The position numbers were made by a program, and so were the translations under genes. The notes beneath the pieces were generated by a model that was not told where the DNA came from, made no database searches, and saw nothing but the letters and a program-made list of their open reading frames with translations. From assembly GCF_031755915.1 (NCBI RefSeq), contig NC_083389.1:24799001-24863000 (forward strand): a DNA stretch of 64,000 nt, written 5' to 3'. Positions 33,345 to 45,993 of the stretch are shown here, piece by piece; position 1 is the first letter of the stretch, and each line of letters opens with the position of its first letter. The DNA is from Ziziphus jujuba (Eukaryota; Streptophyta; Magnoliopsida; Rosales; Rhamnaceae).

Positions 33345-34460
33345 TCTACTTGCTGGCGTGCTGATCCTGTATAGCTGAAGATCGAACCAATTACTAGGGC
33401 ACAAGCTAAAAGGTTTAAGGACATCTTGTTAATTTCATACAAAGAGTAATTAAATCTCAAGAAAGCATATTAATACCAGAAGATTTTAAGCCCATGCTGA
33501 GCATCTAGGTTTTGAAGCCAAAAATGGACCCAGGAAGATGTTTCAGGGCATTTGAGGGTTCCAGGTAGCAAAGGGCAAGCTTGGGTGCCTATGAGCATGC
33601 TTGAGCTCCCCAAGAGGCCATAAAATTGTGCCAAGGCAGAGGCAAGGGTGCCCAAGCATTCCATTAGCGTCCAAGCTTCCAACATTGGCCAATTTTGCAC
33701 ATTTAGCACTGAGAGGTTGTTTTACTTACACTCCAAACAAACTTTGACAATTCTAATCAATTGCAATATTTGGGAACCAGTTCTAATCATACTAAGCATT
33801 CTACATGGCATATTGGATCAGATTTGGAGCCTAAATTAGCTGGAGATTGGGCAAGAACAATTTATTTGGAAAGCTAGTCAACTACTTTCCAAATCTAAAA
33901 TTTGACTTTTATATTAGGAAATATTTTATTGTTTTTTGTTTTTATTTAATTATTTGCTGGAAAAATTAATTAAGAAAGGTTGAATTTTAATATTTCGTAT
34001 TGTAAGTTAATTAATTCCTCTTTCAAAATTAAGGAATTAATTAATACAAATTAGAATAGAAAAATCGGCAAGTATCCTTTGTTAAAACCTTGTTGGCAGA
34101 TTTTCATCTAGGGCTTTTGGGATTTGATTTTGTAACTCTAGCCCATTTAAAGGCTTTATTTTCTTAATAATAATAGATCAGCATTCATTCAGAAAATTAC
34201 TTATAAGAGATATTTCTCTTCATTCTCTTAGAACACATAGAACACCAAATAGAGAACTAGTATTCTAGTTTTGACTTATCAATAGGACATTCCATAACCT
34301 GTTGTGGTGTCTTTAATATATACCAATGTTTCTAATCACAAGTTAATTAGGGTCAATGTAACCATTAGAATCTGAACTTAATTTTGATCAGGGCTCTTAT
34401 TATACGGGTTTAGGAGCAAGTCGATTTAGGTTCGTATCATTTTGGTATCAGAGTCGAATT
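33345..34460 (+). mobile_element. gypsy fragment: pol terminus, LTR, primer-binding site, leader
   Basis: A pol terminus (TRAQAKRF-type, 33395-33420) leads into noncoding LTR sequence colinear with copy B at 7283-8000. The LTR ends TTCGTATCA at 34439. A Met-type primer-binding site follows, so internal sequence flanks the LTR on both sides. The LTR start is not sharply seen. A related LTR lies inverted at 55331-56099. Confidence 0.75.
34443..34453 (+). other. primer-binding site (Met tRNA)
   Basis: TGGTATCAGAG, three bases after the LTR end. The next bases (TCG) depart from the canonical CC. Confidence 0.75.
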
Positions 34461-35899
34461 CTGTTCAGATTTGATCTATCTTATTTGCTTTGTTTTATTT
34501 TTGTATTATTCTGCAATTTTAACATTAGGTTAAGGTTGCTTCTGTCCATACACATTATGCATATTCAAAGAAAAAAAAAATCATTCTTCATTCACATAGC
34601 CGAATTAGGGTTTCCTTTAGCCAATTTTTTTTTTTGCTTTCTAGCTTGTTGGTTGGTTTTGCATATTAGTTTTTGATAATTTGGTTTATTGTTGATTTTT
34701 CTTTGCTGGTTTTAATTTTAATTATTTTCACTCATATATTCCCCAAAAAAAAAAAAGAGAGGGGAATTTTTTTTTAAGAAAAAACATATTGCATAAACCC
34801 TAAAAATTTGAAAATTGTTTTGCTGACACCTTAGGAAAGAAGAAGTATATATTAATATCAATCCAATTAAAGCTCTGATTATAATATATTAAAGGGAGTA
34901 AAAAGAAATTTAAGGCTTATAAAGGGTAGTAATTGTGATTTAATAAACAAAAGACTCTAATGCATCTTTATGCATCCTAACGACTCAAATCAGTTATTAG
35001 TGGAAAATAAAGTTTTAGATAGGCTTAGAAGACTCTAACTTAAACAAAGATAGTTTAAATCATGTTCTAAGTAATCTATTTACTTAGGATTTTGCCTCAA
35101 GTAATAATTAAGCAAGTTATAGAATTCAATTAATGAAAAAGTTCCATAATTCATGAAACTTTCTTTAAAACATAATATAAATAATTTGTTATTGATTATG
35201 TACTCAAAATTTATTGAAAGTAAAAATATGTGAATATAACTTTAGGCAATTAAGCATACACAAATAAAAAATAAAAAAGCCCACTATCTAAAAATCAATT
35301 TATTTTCAATCATAAGCTTATCATCAACTCATCAAAGTACTTAATAAAACAACACAAAGCAAACATTTTCCTTAGTTTTTCGATCATTATAGCCGGCTAA
35401 AACATTAACACACACTAAAAGTAAAAATATTTTTATTTTTTTCACAACTTTTATAAAATAAAAACCAAAACTAGCACACATAGAAACTAATAAAAACATT
35501 TAAAAGACAAGGTTTAAAAGATGCAAAGCATACTTTTCACTCCCACACCTAAAATGAACAGTGTCCTTATTGTAAAAAATATTAAATAATGTAAAAATAA
35601 GTAAAAGGTAAATAATAGTCCCCTTTGATGACATGGAATATATCTTGTATTATGAAAACTTGGAAAAACCTGCATGGTACATTTTCCCAACACACCATGC
35701 AGCCAAAATGAGGGGTATGTACTCATGCAAGTTGATGCACTTCATTGTATGTTCAATGCAGTTGTACTTTAAAAATCTACCCTAAGCCTCAAAATTCTAG
35801 AACTTGGCTTTTGCTATTTTATGTCTAAATATCTTAAAACCTTGCAAAAGCTAAAATAAAACACATCAAAACATCCTAAAAACAAATAAAATAAAAAGA
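34454..35899. other. gypsy leader remnant, then 3' untranslated/LTR sequence of the antisense Tat element
   Basis: 34454 to about 34800 continues as an untranslated leader after the primer-binding site. From about 35000 to 35899 the minus strand reads like the region after pol in Athila/Tat elements, including TTTAGGTGTGGGAGTG near 35540. I could not find the LTR edge or a convincing match to the other LTR of that element. Confidence 0.4.
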
Positions 35900-35999
35900 T
35901 AAATAAAAGATAAAGCAAGAAACTTAGGTTGCCTCCTAAGAGTGTTTATTTAAAGTCATTAGCTTGATGTCTTCCTTTTAAAATTAATTTGAATTATCA

Positions 36000-37190
36000 A
36001 AGTAGAGGCTAGTCTCAAACACTACACCATCATAATAGGGCTTCAATCGTTGCCCATTCACCTTAAAATTTTCATGTCTTAGTTTGGTGATTTCAATTGC
36101 TCCACCTAGAAAGATTTGCATAATCTCATATGGTCTACTCTATCTTGATCTTAATTTTGTCCAACATGAAAGTTCCTCTTTTCAATCTTCTTGTCATGCC
36201 ATCTCTTTGTCTTCTCTCTAAATTTTTGCATTCTCAAAAGCATCCATCCTAAATTCTTTTAGCCCATCCAGTTTTAAATGCCTATTCTTACTTGTGAACC
36301 CTTGATCAAAATTAAGAAATTTGGTTTTCTATTATGCTTTATCCTCCAATTCCATGGGAAGATGACATTCTTTACCAAAAATTAACTTGTAAGGAGAAGT
36401 ACCAATGGGGGTCTTATAGGCACTCTGGTATGCCCAAAGTACATCCTTTGGCTTTAAGCTCCAATCCTTCCTCAAAGCATTGACTGTCTTCTCCAAAATC
36501 TTCTTGATTTTCCTATTTGAAATTTCTACTTGCCCACTAGTTTTTAGGTGGTAAAGAGTTGCAATTTTATGTTTAACACCATATTTAGCAAGTAGGGATT
36601 GAAATTGTTTATTACAAAAATGAGTGTCATCATCACTAATGATTGCCTGCAGTGTACCAAATCTAGTAAAAATATTTTTTCTTTAAAAATTTCACTACAA
36701 CCTGCATATTATTAGTAGGTAGTGCACTATCTTCAACCAATTTAGAAACACAATCCACGAAAACTAAAATATATTTATTACCATAAGAAGAAGGGAAAAG
36801 ACCCATGAACACAATACTTTAAACATTGAACAATCCTACCTCAAGGATATTCTTCAAATGCAACTCATTCTTCCTTGACATCTTCTCGGTCCTTCGACAT
36901 CCTTCACAACCTTGCACATAAATATTAATATCTTTAAACATAGATGGCCAATAGAATCCATAATTGAAAATTTTTACTATGGGTTTTCTAGTCCCAAAAT
37001 GCCCCTCATTCTCATTAGAATGACAACTGTTAATAATGGACATAGTTTCTTCTTTATGAATACACCTTCTGATTACATCATCAGCAAATTTCCTAATTTT
37101 GTTAAGAAACATATGCTTTTCATATGGTTTTTCCAAACTAGGTAGCATAACATTAGTAATTAAATAATTCCAAACTAGGTACATCGACAC
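36000..37190 (-). pseudogene. Tat-type integrase remnant
   Basis: The HHCC zinc-binding region is well kept at 37190-36819 (CHSNENEGHFGTRKP, YWPSMFKDINIYVQGCEGCR). The core is frameshifted, but [17 protein letters not shown], [20 protein letters not shown] and MELE (36360-36700) can be read. The tail ends NFKVNGQRLKPYYDG near 36040. It would insert the cDNA. The catalytic core is disrupted. Confidence 0.8.
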
Positions 37191-37249
37191 ACCATCAACT
37201 TTAAATATTATTTCAGAAACACTCTTATATGTCTGTTTCTTCTATTTCC

Positions 37250-38460
37250 TCACTCAATTCCAACAAAGACAAGTGATTGACTACTAGGTTTTCTACTATC
37301 TTTTTAATCCACAATTTCTAAAAGGACTCTTGAAGTAACAAAACCATCTAATTAACCTAGGTTTAGACTCTTTCTTACTAATGAGGTACTTAATTGTACT
37401 ATGGTTGGTATGGACAATGGTTTTAAAACCTAACAAGTATACTTTAAACTTATCAAAAGCAAATACAATGGCACGCATCTCTTTCTCAATAGTAGCATAA
37501 TTAAGTTAAGCAACATTTAAAGTTCTAGAAGCTTAGTAAATGACATGCAAATTTTTTTATCTTTCCTTTGTCCCAGAACAACCTGTATAACATAATCACC
37601 AGCATCATATATAATTTCAAAAGGTAAATTTCAATTCGTAGAATAGATAATGGGAGCACATATTAATTTTTCTTTCAAAAGATTAAAAATATGCATGCAT
37701 TCATCATGAAATACAAAAGGAACATCTTTATTCAATAAGTTACAAAGAGGTTTAGTTATCTTGGAAAGATCTTTATAAATCTCCTACAAAAGCCAGCATC
37801 CCAAGAAAACTCTAATCTATTTTAGCTTTATGTACCTCAATTCCCTTTTTAGAAACCTTATGACCTAAAATTATGCCCTCTTGAACCATACAGTGGCATT
37901 TTTTTCTAATTAAGTACAAAATTAGTTTCTTTACATCTGAGGAGAAGTTTGGACAAATTATTCAAGCAAGAAGTAAATGAATCACCAAGAACACTAAAAT
38001 CATCCATAAAAATTTCAATGATATCTTCTACCATGCCTGAAAATATGGACATCATACACATTTGAAAAGTCACAAATGCATTGCATAAACCAAAAAGAAT
38101 CCTACTATGAGCAATATTTCCATAAGGACAAGCAAAAGTAGTATTTTCTTAACCATATACAGAACAATAATAATCTTTACCAGCTAAACTTTCTAACAAT
38201 TGATCAATGAATGGCAAAGGAAAGTGGTTTTTTCTAGTGGCCTTATTAAGTTTCCTATGATTAGTTGATTTATGATCTTTATCTATAAGTATTTTGTACA
38301 AATAGATAGAGAGGCTAATATCCTTAACATCAGCTACAGTGAAACCTAAGGTAGTTTGTGTTCCTTTAAAACTTCTAAAAGTTTGGCTTCTTAGTCATCA
38401 CTAAGGGTGGCCTCAAATCTAGAAAAGCATATTTTAAATAACTGGATAATGGCTTCAAAT
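37250..38460 (-). pseudogene. Tat-type reverse transcriptase - RNase H remnant
   Basis: RT motifs on the minus strand: ATRKNHFPLPFIDQLLESLA (about 38190-38250), then a degenerate fingers block (GKDYYCSVYG for the usual FYCFLDGYSGYNQI), TFACPYGNIA, LCNAFVTFQMCM, and the active site FMDDFSVLG (about 37985-38011) with both Asp residues present. The RNase H end reads [20 protein letters not shown] and [11 protein letters not shown] (37490-37370). Stops are frequent. Confidence 0.8.
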
Positions 38461-38699
38461 CTATTATAGGTGATTGCTACACATTTGGATTTTTCTAGGT
38501 CCACTTTCACCTAAATCCTCAAACTTTCAAACATAATCTACCTCACAAAGGTGGCTGTATCTATCATATTACACTCTTGTTTTTCCTTCCCTTCCCACGA
38601 TCCAAATAACTCAATCAACCTTAAAGGATCTAAATTGGTTTCCTTTACCATAGCATTCACCAATTCATCACATACATTAACAAGGAAACGAGAAACTTC

Positions 38700-38960
38700 A
38701 TCATCAAGATTAGCAAACTGAACAACATGTGGGATTTAAAACCTAACCTCCTCATTGAGTACTTTAAGGATTACTTTCCTTTGATGTACATCAACGAGGG
38801 CATGCCCGATTGCTAGAAATGGGCTTCCAAGAATGATTGCAATATTGTCATCTTACTTCATATCAAGTATCATAAAATTTTGTTGCAAACATGAACTTGC
38901 TTACGTTTACAAGTACATCCTCCAATATTCCCTTGGCCTCTTGATGCTCTAATCAGCCAT
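38700..38960 (-). pseudogene. Tat-type protease remnant
   Basis: The minus strand reads NIAIILGSPFLAIGHALVDV, then VILKVLNEE. This is the C-terminal part of the retropepsin with the ILG box. The DTG active-site part should be near 38960-39100 and could not be read clearly. Confidence 0.65.
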
Positions 38961-40049
38961 TTGAAATCAAAACTTCCCCGGATCTTTTAACTTGGTGGAA
39001 TCCTATGGTGTAACCTAGCACTACTTACCTCACTCAAAGCTATTAACTCATAATTCTCCTGCCTTCTCTTGTTTGACAATATGTCCTTCAAAAACCTAAC
39101 ATAGAAAGGCCTCTATTCTAAAGAGTCTATAAAAAGGCATATTTACAAGCAATTACTTAAATACATCAAGAAACTTCTTAAGTTGGTTGTCTAACTTGGC
39201 ACTCTTAAACCTAGATGGAAAAGGTGGAAGTGGGGTCTTTCTTATAGGCTTGATTTGTCTCCTCAACTTTGTTATGCTTGTCTACAAGTTTGCCTAGATG
39301 AGGTGTAGCTTTAACTTTCTTACATGTCATGAAATGTACGTTGTCGGTTGAGACTTCATGGCATCAATTAAACCTTCATCTTTTCTCTTATCATCCTCAT
39401 TATTTTCCACATATGATTTTAAGTTGTTATGTGTGGTTGAGTGTAATGTTGAGCCTATAGAGCTCTTCTTATCTTCGTCATCAATAATCACTATCCCTTT
39501 ATCACTTTTCTTAGACCCGGCTACTTGTTTTCCACTCCTTAATGTAATGACTTAAACATGCTTCTTTGGGTTCTTCTCCACTTGGCTTAGCGAAGTTTAT
39601 TGACTTCTTTAGAATTGAATTGCTAATTTACCTATTTGATTTTCTAAGCTTTTGATTGCAGCCATTTGGTTGTTGAGAATTTGATTATGGTTTGTCAATT
39701 ATTAATTAGTTCTTCACATGAAAGACTTTGTATTTTTAGATAACTCTATTAAGGAATGTTCAAGTAAAGAAATTTGAGATTAAGATTAAGAAGAATTTTG
39801 ATTTTGATTTTGATGTGAAGGTGGCAGGTTTTGGTAGGTTTGAAGTCGGAATTATTATCTTTAAAACACCTACTTGTCCTTGATTAGATCCTTACTGGCG
39901 CTGTTAGACCATAAAACATTAGGGTGGTTCTTCCATCCTAGATTATATGCATTACAATATGGATTGTTTTGTGGCTTTTGAAAGTTCCATACAAAATTAA
40001 CATCCTCAAAAACAAAGGAATTTTCAACTTGGAAATCCACAATATTATG
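38961..40049 (-). other. gag C-terminal / linker region of the Tat relic
   Basis: By position this holds the end of gag and the start of the protease region. It is broken by stops and I recognised no zinc knuckle. It includes simple GATT-type repeats near 39770-39815. Confidence 0.4.
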
Positions 40050-40930
40050 TTCTTAAGCACCATATAAATCACAAAATAAAAAATTATTACTAGATTTAAT
40101 AGAATTCACCCATGTTTTACCAAATTGAGTGTTCAAGGTCTTCATGAATTGGTTTACAAGTTGAGCACCTAAGTAGTTAGTATCAACCTGTTTCATGGTC
40201 TTTACATAACTTGTTCCAATTGGTCTTTTCTCACTTGGATATTGGTAGTAATTATAGGTCTTCTCTTTCATTAATTCAATTGATTTAGATTGCCTTTTCT
40301 TCATAAAAGAACCTCCTACAGCTGCATCTGTCATTTGTTTATTACCATAATCTAAACCATTATAGAAAATTTGTACCTGCATCTATGTTAGAAATCTGTG
40401 GTGTAGGCATATCCTTGATAATTTGTTGAAACTCTCCCATGCATTATACAAAGACTATTAATCCCATTGACAATAATCATTTATATCACTTTTCAACTTC
40501 ATAGTATTGGATGGAAGGAAGAATTTGCCTAGAAATTTTGCCTCTATTGTATCCCATATAGTGATACTACCTGTAGGTAAAGAATTCAACCAAATTTTTA
40601 CCTTGTCTTTAGAAGACCAAGGAAAAAGTCTCAATCTAAAAGCATCATCAAAAACACCATTTTGCTAAGACATATCATACAATTGAAGACAACAAGAAAT
40701 ATGCAAATTAGGATATTCATAAGGAAAACCACTAAATTGAACATTATTAAGCAAAGAAGTAGTAGATGCTTCAACTTTAAAATTGTTTGCTTCAATGGGT
40801 GGCCTCCATATGCAAGACAAATAATTTTCTTAGGAAGGGAATACTCGCACATGGGTAAATTGTCTTCTCTTGGGGTGGCCATTGCACCCTCCTGAGTTCC
40901 TTGGTCTACTCATATCCAAGTACCCCTTAC
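40050..40930 (-). pseudogene. Tat-type gag remnant
   Basis: The minus-strand translation includes NVQFSGFPYEYPNLHIS, GVFDDAFRLRLFPWSSKDKV, WLNSLPTGSITIWD and KFLGKFF. This is the conserved capsid core of Athila/Tat gag (GVSDDAIRLRLFPFSLxDKA..WLNSLP). Further on it reads MQVQIFYNGLDYGNKQMTDA. Stops separate the blocks. Confidence 0.8.
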
Positions 40931-41479
40931 GGCTTGTTTTCTAGGTGCTGGTTTGTTCACCACTTTAACTTCACCTCAGAATTCTCGATCATCAACTGTA
41001 GCAACTTGACTTTGAGTCCTTGAAAGTGCTTTCTTTTCCTTTCTTTTTTTTGTTTCCTTAAAGTCGTTTCAAATATGCCAATATCGGTATTTAAGAGTAA
41101 TTCCGAATCACTATGATTCATAAACAACACCTAATACCTAAAAAGAGAGAAAGGAAAATAAATTAAAAAATTTAACAAGAAAATAAAAACTAAAATTGTA
41201 ACATTGCTAATTAATTCAACAAGTAAAATCAATTAGCAATAAAGAAAAACAAACAACACTAACTAGAAAATAAGTAAAAATAACTTGAGGAAATAATAAA
41301 CCAAACAAAAAGAAAAGAATGAAAGATTAAACCTTAGTGTGCAGCTATGCAATCAATGTAAATTGTTGTAAAAATTGAAAATCCAACTAAAATAAGATAA
41401 AATTCATCTTATTCAACCAAACAATTGAAAAATAAAACAAATTAAAATAATAAAACCCCTAAGTATGCTAAACCCTAAC

Positions 41480-42728
41480 CAAAGTTTAAAATTTCGATAT
41501 CGGTGAAAATATTGAAAATTTAAAATATGAAAATTTCCATAAAAATATTGAAAAGTATCAAATATTGATAAAAATTTTAAAAAATAATGAAAATTTATTT
41601 TAAAGAATAAAAATTTTTGTTGAAATTTTAGCATTAGTTTATTCAATCAATCAATTGTCAAATATGATTATAAAAATTGGAAAAATATTGAATAGATATT
41701 ATGTTACTCTTAGTCAATTTAATTTATAGTAAGCAATAACTATTATAAATAAATTATTATTAATAAAAAAATGCAAAAAAAAAGTATATATTTGATAAAA
41801 TTGTTTATTAATTAAGATAAAACAATTACAATTATATTATATTTCATTAATATCATCTCAATATTTATAGAACTCTCAGGTAATTGAAATTTATTGGTAT
41901 TTTTTCCGTTCTCATTTTGATATAGAAAAAATAAAAAGTAATTATTAAAAAATCTATCTCCTTGATAATTTTTCATGTTATTATTAATATGTTAATTATA
42001 AAGATTTTATATTAAATATAGTTATCCTTGATGTTTTGTATATTATATTTATCATATTTCTATTTTTATTTGTTTAATGTTATTAATTTAAATGTTATCA
42101 TTGCAAGTTTTAAATAATATTGTATTTCCATATTATTATTTTATGTTATTATTTTCCATCCTTATATAATCAATTATTAACTTGTAATTATAAAATTATA
42201 ATCAATTCTTCTTATACAAAATATGTAGCAAGTATATGTATATATTTTATCAATTAATAGAACTTATTAAGGTTATTGAATTTAATTCATTCCATTTTAT
42301 TTATATCATTAAATACTTAAAAAGACAATCAAAAGCTAAAAATATCATCATTAAAATTAATTTGGTAAAATAATTTACTAAACATTAACAATATTTTTGA
42401 ATTTTTTTATAAAAAATATTTTAAAAAATTTCATAGATATTTTTAATATTTTCATGGAAATCTCAAAAATTTAGGTGGAAATTTCTGAAATTTCAGAAAT
42501 TTTTGTATTTTCGATGGATATTATAGATTTTTTAACAAAACTGTAAAGGATTTTATGTGAATATTTTAGTAGAAATTTCCGTAAAAATTTGGGTGAAATT
42601 TGAAAATTTTGGATAGATATTATTGAAATTCTATCCGTTTCTATTTGAAATGTAAAATTCCTTTCAACTCCTAAAAAAATTAAAATTTCGAGGAAATTTC
42701 AAAGAAAATTTCAATATTTAAAACCTTG
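41480..42728. mobile_element. AT-rich TIR element inserted in the Tat leader
   Basis: The left end reads CAAAGTTTAAAATTTCGATA and the right end, reverse-complemented, CAAGGTTTTAAATATTGAAA. Both are followed by repeated AAATTTC/GAAAATATTG motifs facing inward. The interior is extremely AT-rich with no coding sequence. Flanks CCCTAACC (41473-41480) and TCATAACC (42730-42737) match at 6 of 8 bases, possibly a worn 8-bp duplication as made by hAT elements. Superfamily not certain. Confidence 0.5.
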
Positions 42729-42940
42729 CTCATAACCTAGACACCAAGAAATTAAAAACAAAATTTTGGCTTTAAGTACCACAAAACAAGCATTAAAATT
42801 CAAAGCAAGTTGGGCAATCAAGTAGGAATTAAAACCTTAGCATGCAACACTAAAACCGAAAAAAAAAATTGAAAATAAGAAAAACAATGTTGAAAGTAAT
42901 ACTAAACCCAATTTGAATTAATATTAACACATTAATCTCC

Positions 42941-42959
42941 GGCAACGATGCCAAAAACT
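42941..42959 (-). other. primer-binding site of the Tat relic
   Basis: The minus strand reads AGTTTTTGGCATCGTTGCC, followed by GGAGATT. This is a decayed form of the TTTTTGGCGCCGTTGCCGGGGA site of Athila/Tat elements, complementary to tRNA-Asp. Confidence 0.7.
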
Positions 42960-44000
42960 TGATGTGTAAAATCAATTCGAAAATGCACGAATCATTTCAA
43001 ATAATAAAAATAGAAAAATAGGGTTTTGGTACCAAATGAATTAAGAGTTAAGCACTAAAAATAATTATGTTTTGGTAATGTTTGAACTAATAACTAAGAA
43101 GACAATTGAAAATTAATTAAACTAAATTAAACAGAAGCAAGTAATTAAAACTAAATCAATTTTAGGTAAAAGAGTGAATTTAATAATTATGAATACTAAG
43201 GTATTTGAATTTACCACTAACTATTCAAATTTAATTACTTGAATATGTGAATTTAATTAACTAATAATTTTGTTAATCACATTTAATCACAAAATTAATC
43301 AAAAGTAGTTTCTACTCACAATTGATAATATTTACATAACCTAATTTATACTTCTGACCTATAAATTAATTCATGTAAATTTATTAATCATATATTAAGC
43401 AAATAATATGGCATTAGACATAACTTTTTTCCAATCAATTATTATTAACAAATTATATTACTAATTAAATAAAACTCAATATATATTAAAGTAATTAAAT
43501 CTTCATTGTTAGTGCTACATTATAACCCTAGCTATGAAAATTAGTTGATGGCAAAAATAAATTTAACATCTGTAATTATTAAAAATAAGGTTCACAATTA
43601 AAAATTTAAGAGATTAGAATAAAAATCAAGTAAATCCACACTATGCCTTCTTCAAATTCTCCAATTAATCTTCTAAAGTTCTAAAGCTCTAAAACTTTAA
43701 AATCTTTAAAAGAACTTAATAAACTTCTAAAATTTGGTTTATTTCTATTCAAACCTCCTAAAAAACTTTCTAAACGTGTGTCTTTTCTTTCAATGAGATA
43801 TGGGCTATATATACAAATTTCTCTTTTCGTTTTCAATGTGGGAACTTGCAAGATACATTTTTTAACCTACCAAAGAGTTGAACAAATTTCATGTGTAGAA
43901 GAAAACTTTTTGATATTACTTGCTCTTTAAATTTTTATTTTTTCTAATTCCTTCTAGAAATATTGTTAATTAGTATAATTTACCTTTAATATAGAATGTA
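42960..44000 (-). repeat. 5' LTR of the Tat relic (outer end not defined)
   Basis: Noncoding, AT-rich, ending ...CACATCA on the minus strand directly before the primer-binding site. It contains a TATA-like TATATATA at 43806-43813 (minus strand: TTTGTATATATAGCCC). The upper boundary is unknown and could lie as far as about 44600. Confidence 0.5.
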
Positions 44001-44639
44001 ATATAACACGTGCCTCATTAATAATAAATTAATTAATTATCACCATCTGTTCTCATCTTAACCCTTTAAGTGCCTTGATTTCCTATTTTGATCAATGATG
44101 GAGATTTAATTAGAATTTTTTTTTTTTTTGTAAATTTCAAACTTTAAATGACGATATCTTATTACTTGCATATATGAATTCGAAAATAATATGATTTTTG
44201 AAATTGTTAGATTATATTCATATGACATCTTACTTCCACAAGAAGTTATCAACAAAAATTTATAGAATCTTTAAAGATTCTTTTTGAAATCTTTAAGAAT
44301 CTTTTTAATATTGGGTCCAATTGAGCTTTAAATCTTGGTCCTCATCGTAGTTCAACTAAAGAAATCAATTTTTATGGTTGTTTTTTTGAAATTTTTCTCT
44401 TCACCTACATTTAAAAAATACATAATTAAATATTTTTCCACAACAAATTAACAATACTAAGCTATAAATATGGTATAAAATTATCAATATTTTAAACCTA
44501 ACAAATAAGAACTTGATTTTGAGTTTTCACATATTGAAAAACTTATCGAATACAAATTTGTATTTAATTTTCAAATTTTATAAACCCTCAGTTCAAGGTG
44601 TTAGAAAATTTTCATGGAAGATAATCAAGTGCACAAATA
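44001..44639. other. AT-rich sequence, no feature recognised
   Basis: No coding or repeat identity. It may belong to the Tat LTR. Confidence 0.3.
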
Positions 44640-44812
44640 TGAGGATTTTTCATGGATCTTGGGGCTAGGCATTCATAAAAGATGATGCACTAGACCGGTA
44701 GTCCACGAGTTCAAAAGTGGATTCAAAAGGCAGTTCTATGTACACATGCTTAGAGAACTGTATACAGCCCCAAATTATGAGAAATTATTAGCCAAAAAAA
44801 AAAAAAAAAAGT
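44640..44812 (+). repeat. possible SINE-like fragment with poly(A) tail
   Basis: A non-AT-rich block of about 150 bp ends in a run of about 17 A. It contains CACGAGTTCAAAAGTGG near 44704, resembling a pol III B box (GGTTCGANNCC), with GGGGCTAGGC about 40 bp upstream as a weak A-box-like candidate. No target duplication was confirmed. Confidence 0.25.
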
Positions 44813-44949
44813 AGTTGCATAAATAATTCACTGGTGCTTCGGGATTCCTACTGGGTCTAACCATCTACCATATTGGTTAGCTATCAACATAGCATCAACA
44901 AATTTCTTTGAATCTCCTCTAAACAACAAAGTTCTAGATGATTCTATTT

Positions 44950-45180
44950 ATCAATATATGTATATATGTATATATATATATATAGTCTATTTCTAATGTA
45001 GACGTCTGTATTTTTTTTTTTTTTTTTCATTCGAACTTCAGTATTGACGATGATTTTTTAAGAACCCATCATCAATACTATCGTATAGAGATGAATATTG
45101 ACACTGATTTTTTCAAAAATCATAGTTAATATTATGTAGAATTTCTTTATAGATATATATATATATATATATATATGATT
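44950..45180. repeat. (TA)n runs and an inverted GATGATTTTTTAAGAACC motif
   Basis: (TA)n at about 44966-44982 and 45152-45177, and poly(T) at about 45010-45029. Between them, TATTGACGATGATTTTTTAA...CATCATCAATACTATCG forms an inverted repeat that is partly repeated at 45090-45130. Such motifs occur near CACTA ends, but no terminus was found. Confidence 0.4.
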
Positions 45181-45503
45181 ACAAAGCTTTAAAAATCTCC
45201 TCAAGCCTTATACTTTGGCTGGTGAGCTCATTGTACAGAAGCATCCGGTAACAGTAACAGACTCATGCCAATGGAAAAAGTTCCCAAGGCGTTTGAGTGC
45301 TTACGATATGCTGCTTATCACCAAAAACATTCTGTAAATATTTTGTAGTCTAAATTCCTCCATGTTGAATTTTTTTTAATAAATGCATCTTTAATTCGAA
45401 AATTTCACTAAAGCGCTTTTTCATGTCTCATTTTTGTTTCACTTTTAGGCCCTTTTGAATTCTTGCTTAAATTTGGGACCTTTACTATGGTTTAAAGTTA
45501 GCT

Positions 45504-45764
45504 TTGAAGTTGGGTTATCAAAAAATTCAACTTGAATTAGATCCAAACACAGTAGCTGCTTGGGTCAATGATGAAAATCACCCATGTTATGGTATCAACT
45601 TGAACCATAAACAGATCAGAAAGCTTTGTAATATTTATGTTAGTCGTTTACAGGAGTGTAACAAGTGGCTGATTTCCTTAAAGTCAGTCACCATTAAGGT
45701 GGAGGCTACGGTGTTGGAGGTTTTAGACTTTGTTTTGTTAGAGAGAGAGAAGATTCTAATGTGA
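45504..45764 (+). pseudogene. possible RNase H (RVT_3-like) fragment
   Basis: An 86-codon frame contains LGYQKIQLELDPNTVAAWVN, resembling the LGxxxIxxExDSxxVVxWIN segment of plant RNase H-like domains found at LINE ends. The remainder does not match well. 45181-45503 shows nothing recognisable. Confidence 0.3.
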
Positions 45765-45993
45765 GTCCGTTAATTTGAAAAACATATTTTAAATAACCAC
45801 CAAAAAAATAAAAAATTAATAATAAATAAACAAATTAATAAAAGGGAGGGAAATAGATACTCTACACTTGAAACCAAAAAAAAAACATAAATATTTTCTG
45901 TACTTTGCAAATAGAGAAAGTCAAAAAGCACTTTGCAATGCCTTTGGAGTAAGTTGTAACTAAATAAAAAATTCAATGTCATATAAGGAAATG

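Larger units (their letters stand above)
35900..42960 (-). mobile_element. Athila/Tat-type Ty3/gypsy relic, antisense
   Basis: Reading right to left: primer-binding site (42941-42959), leader with a TIR-like insertion, gag (40050-40930), protease (38700-38960), RT (37560-38460), RNase H (37250-37560), integrase (36000-37190), and a post-pol GGAGGCAACCTAAG motif (about 35928-35941). This is canonical gypsy order. The primer-binding site type (TGGC..CGTTGCCGG, like tRNA-Asp), the KVNGQRLKPYYDG pol terminus and the lack of a chromodomain fit the Athila/Tat branch. Many stops; dead. Confidence 0.8.

Noticed and set aside
35514..35726. 70-codon minus-strand frame as a gene
   Set aside because: It falls in the post-pol noncoding part of the antisense Tat element and has no recognisable features.
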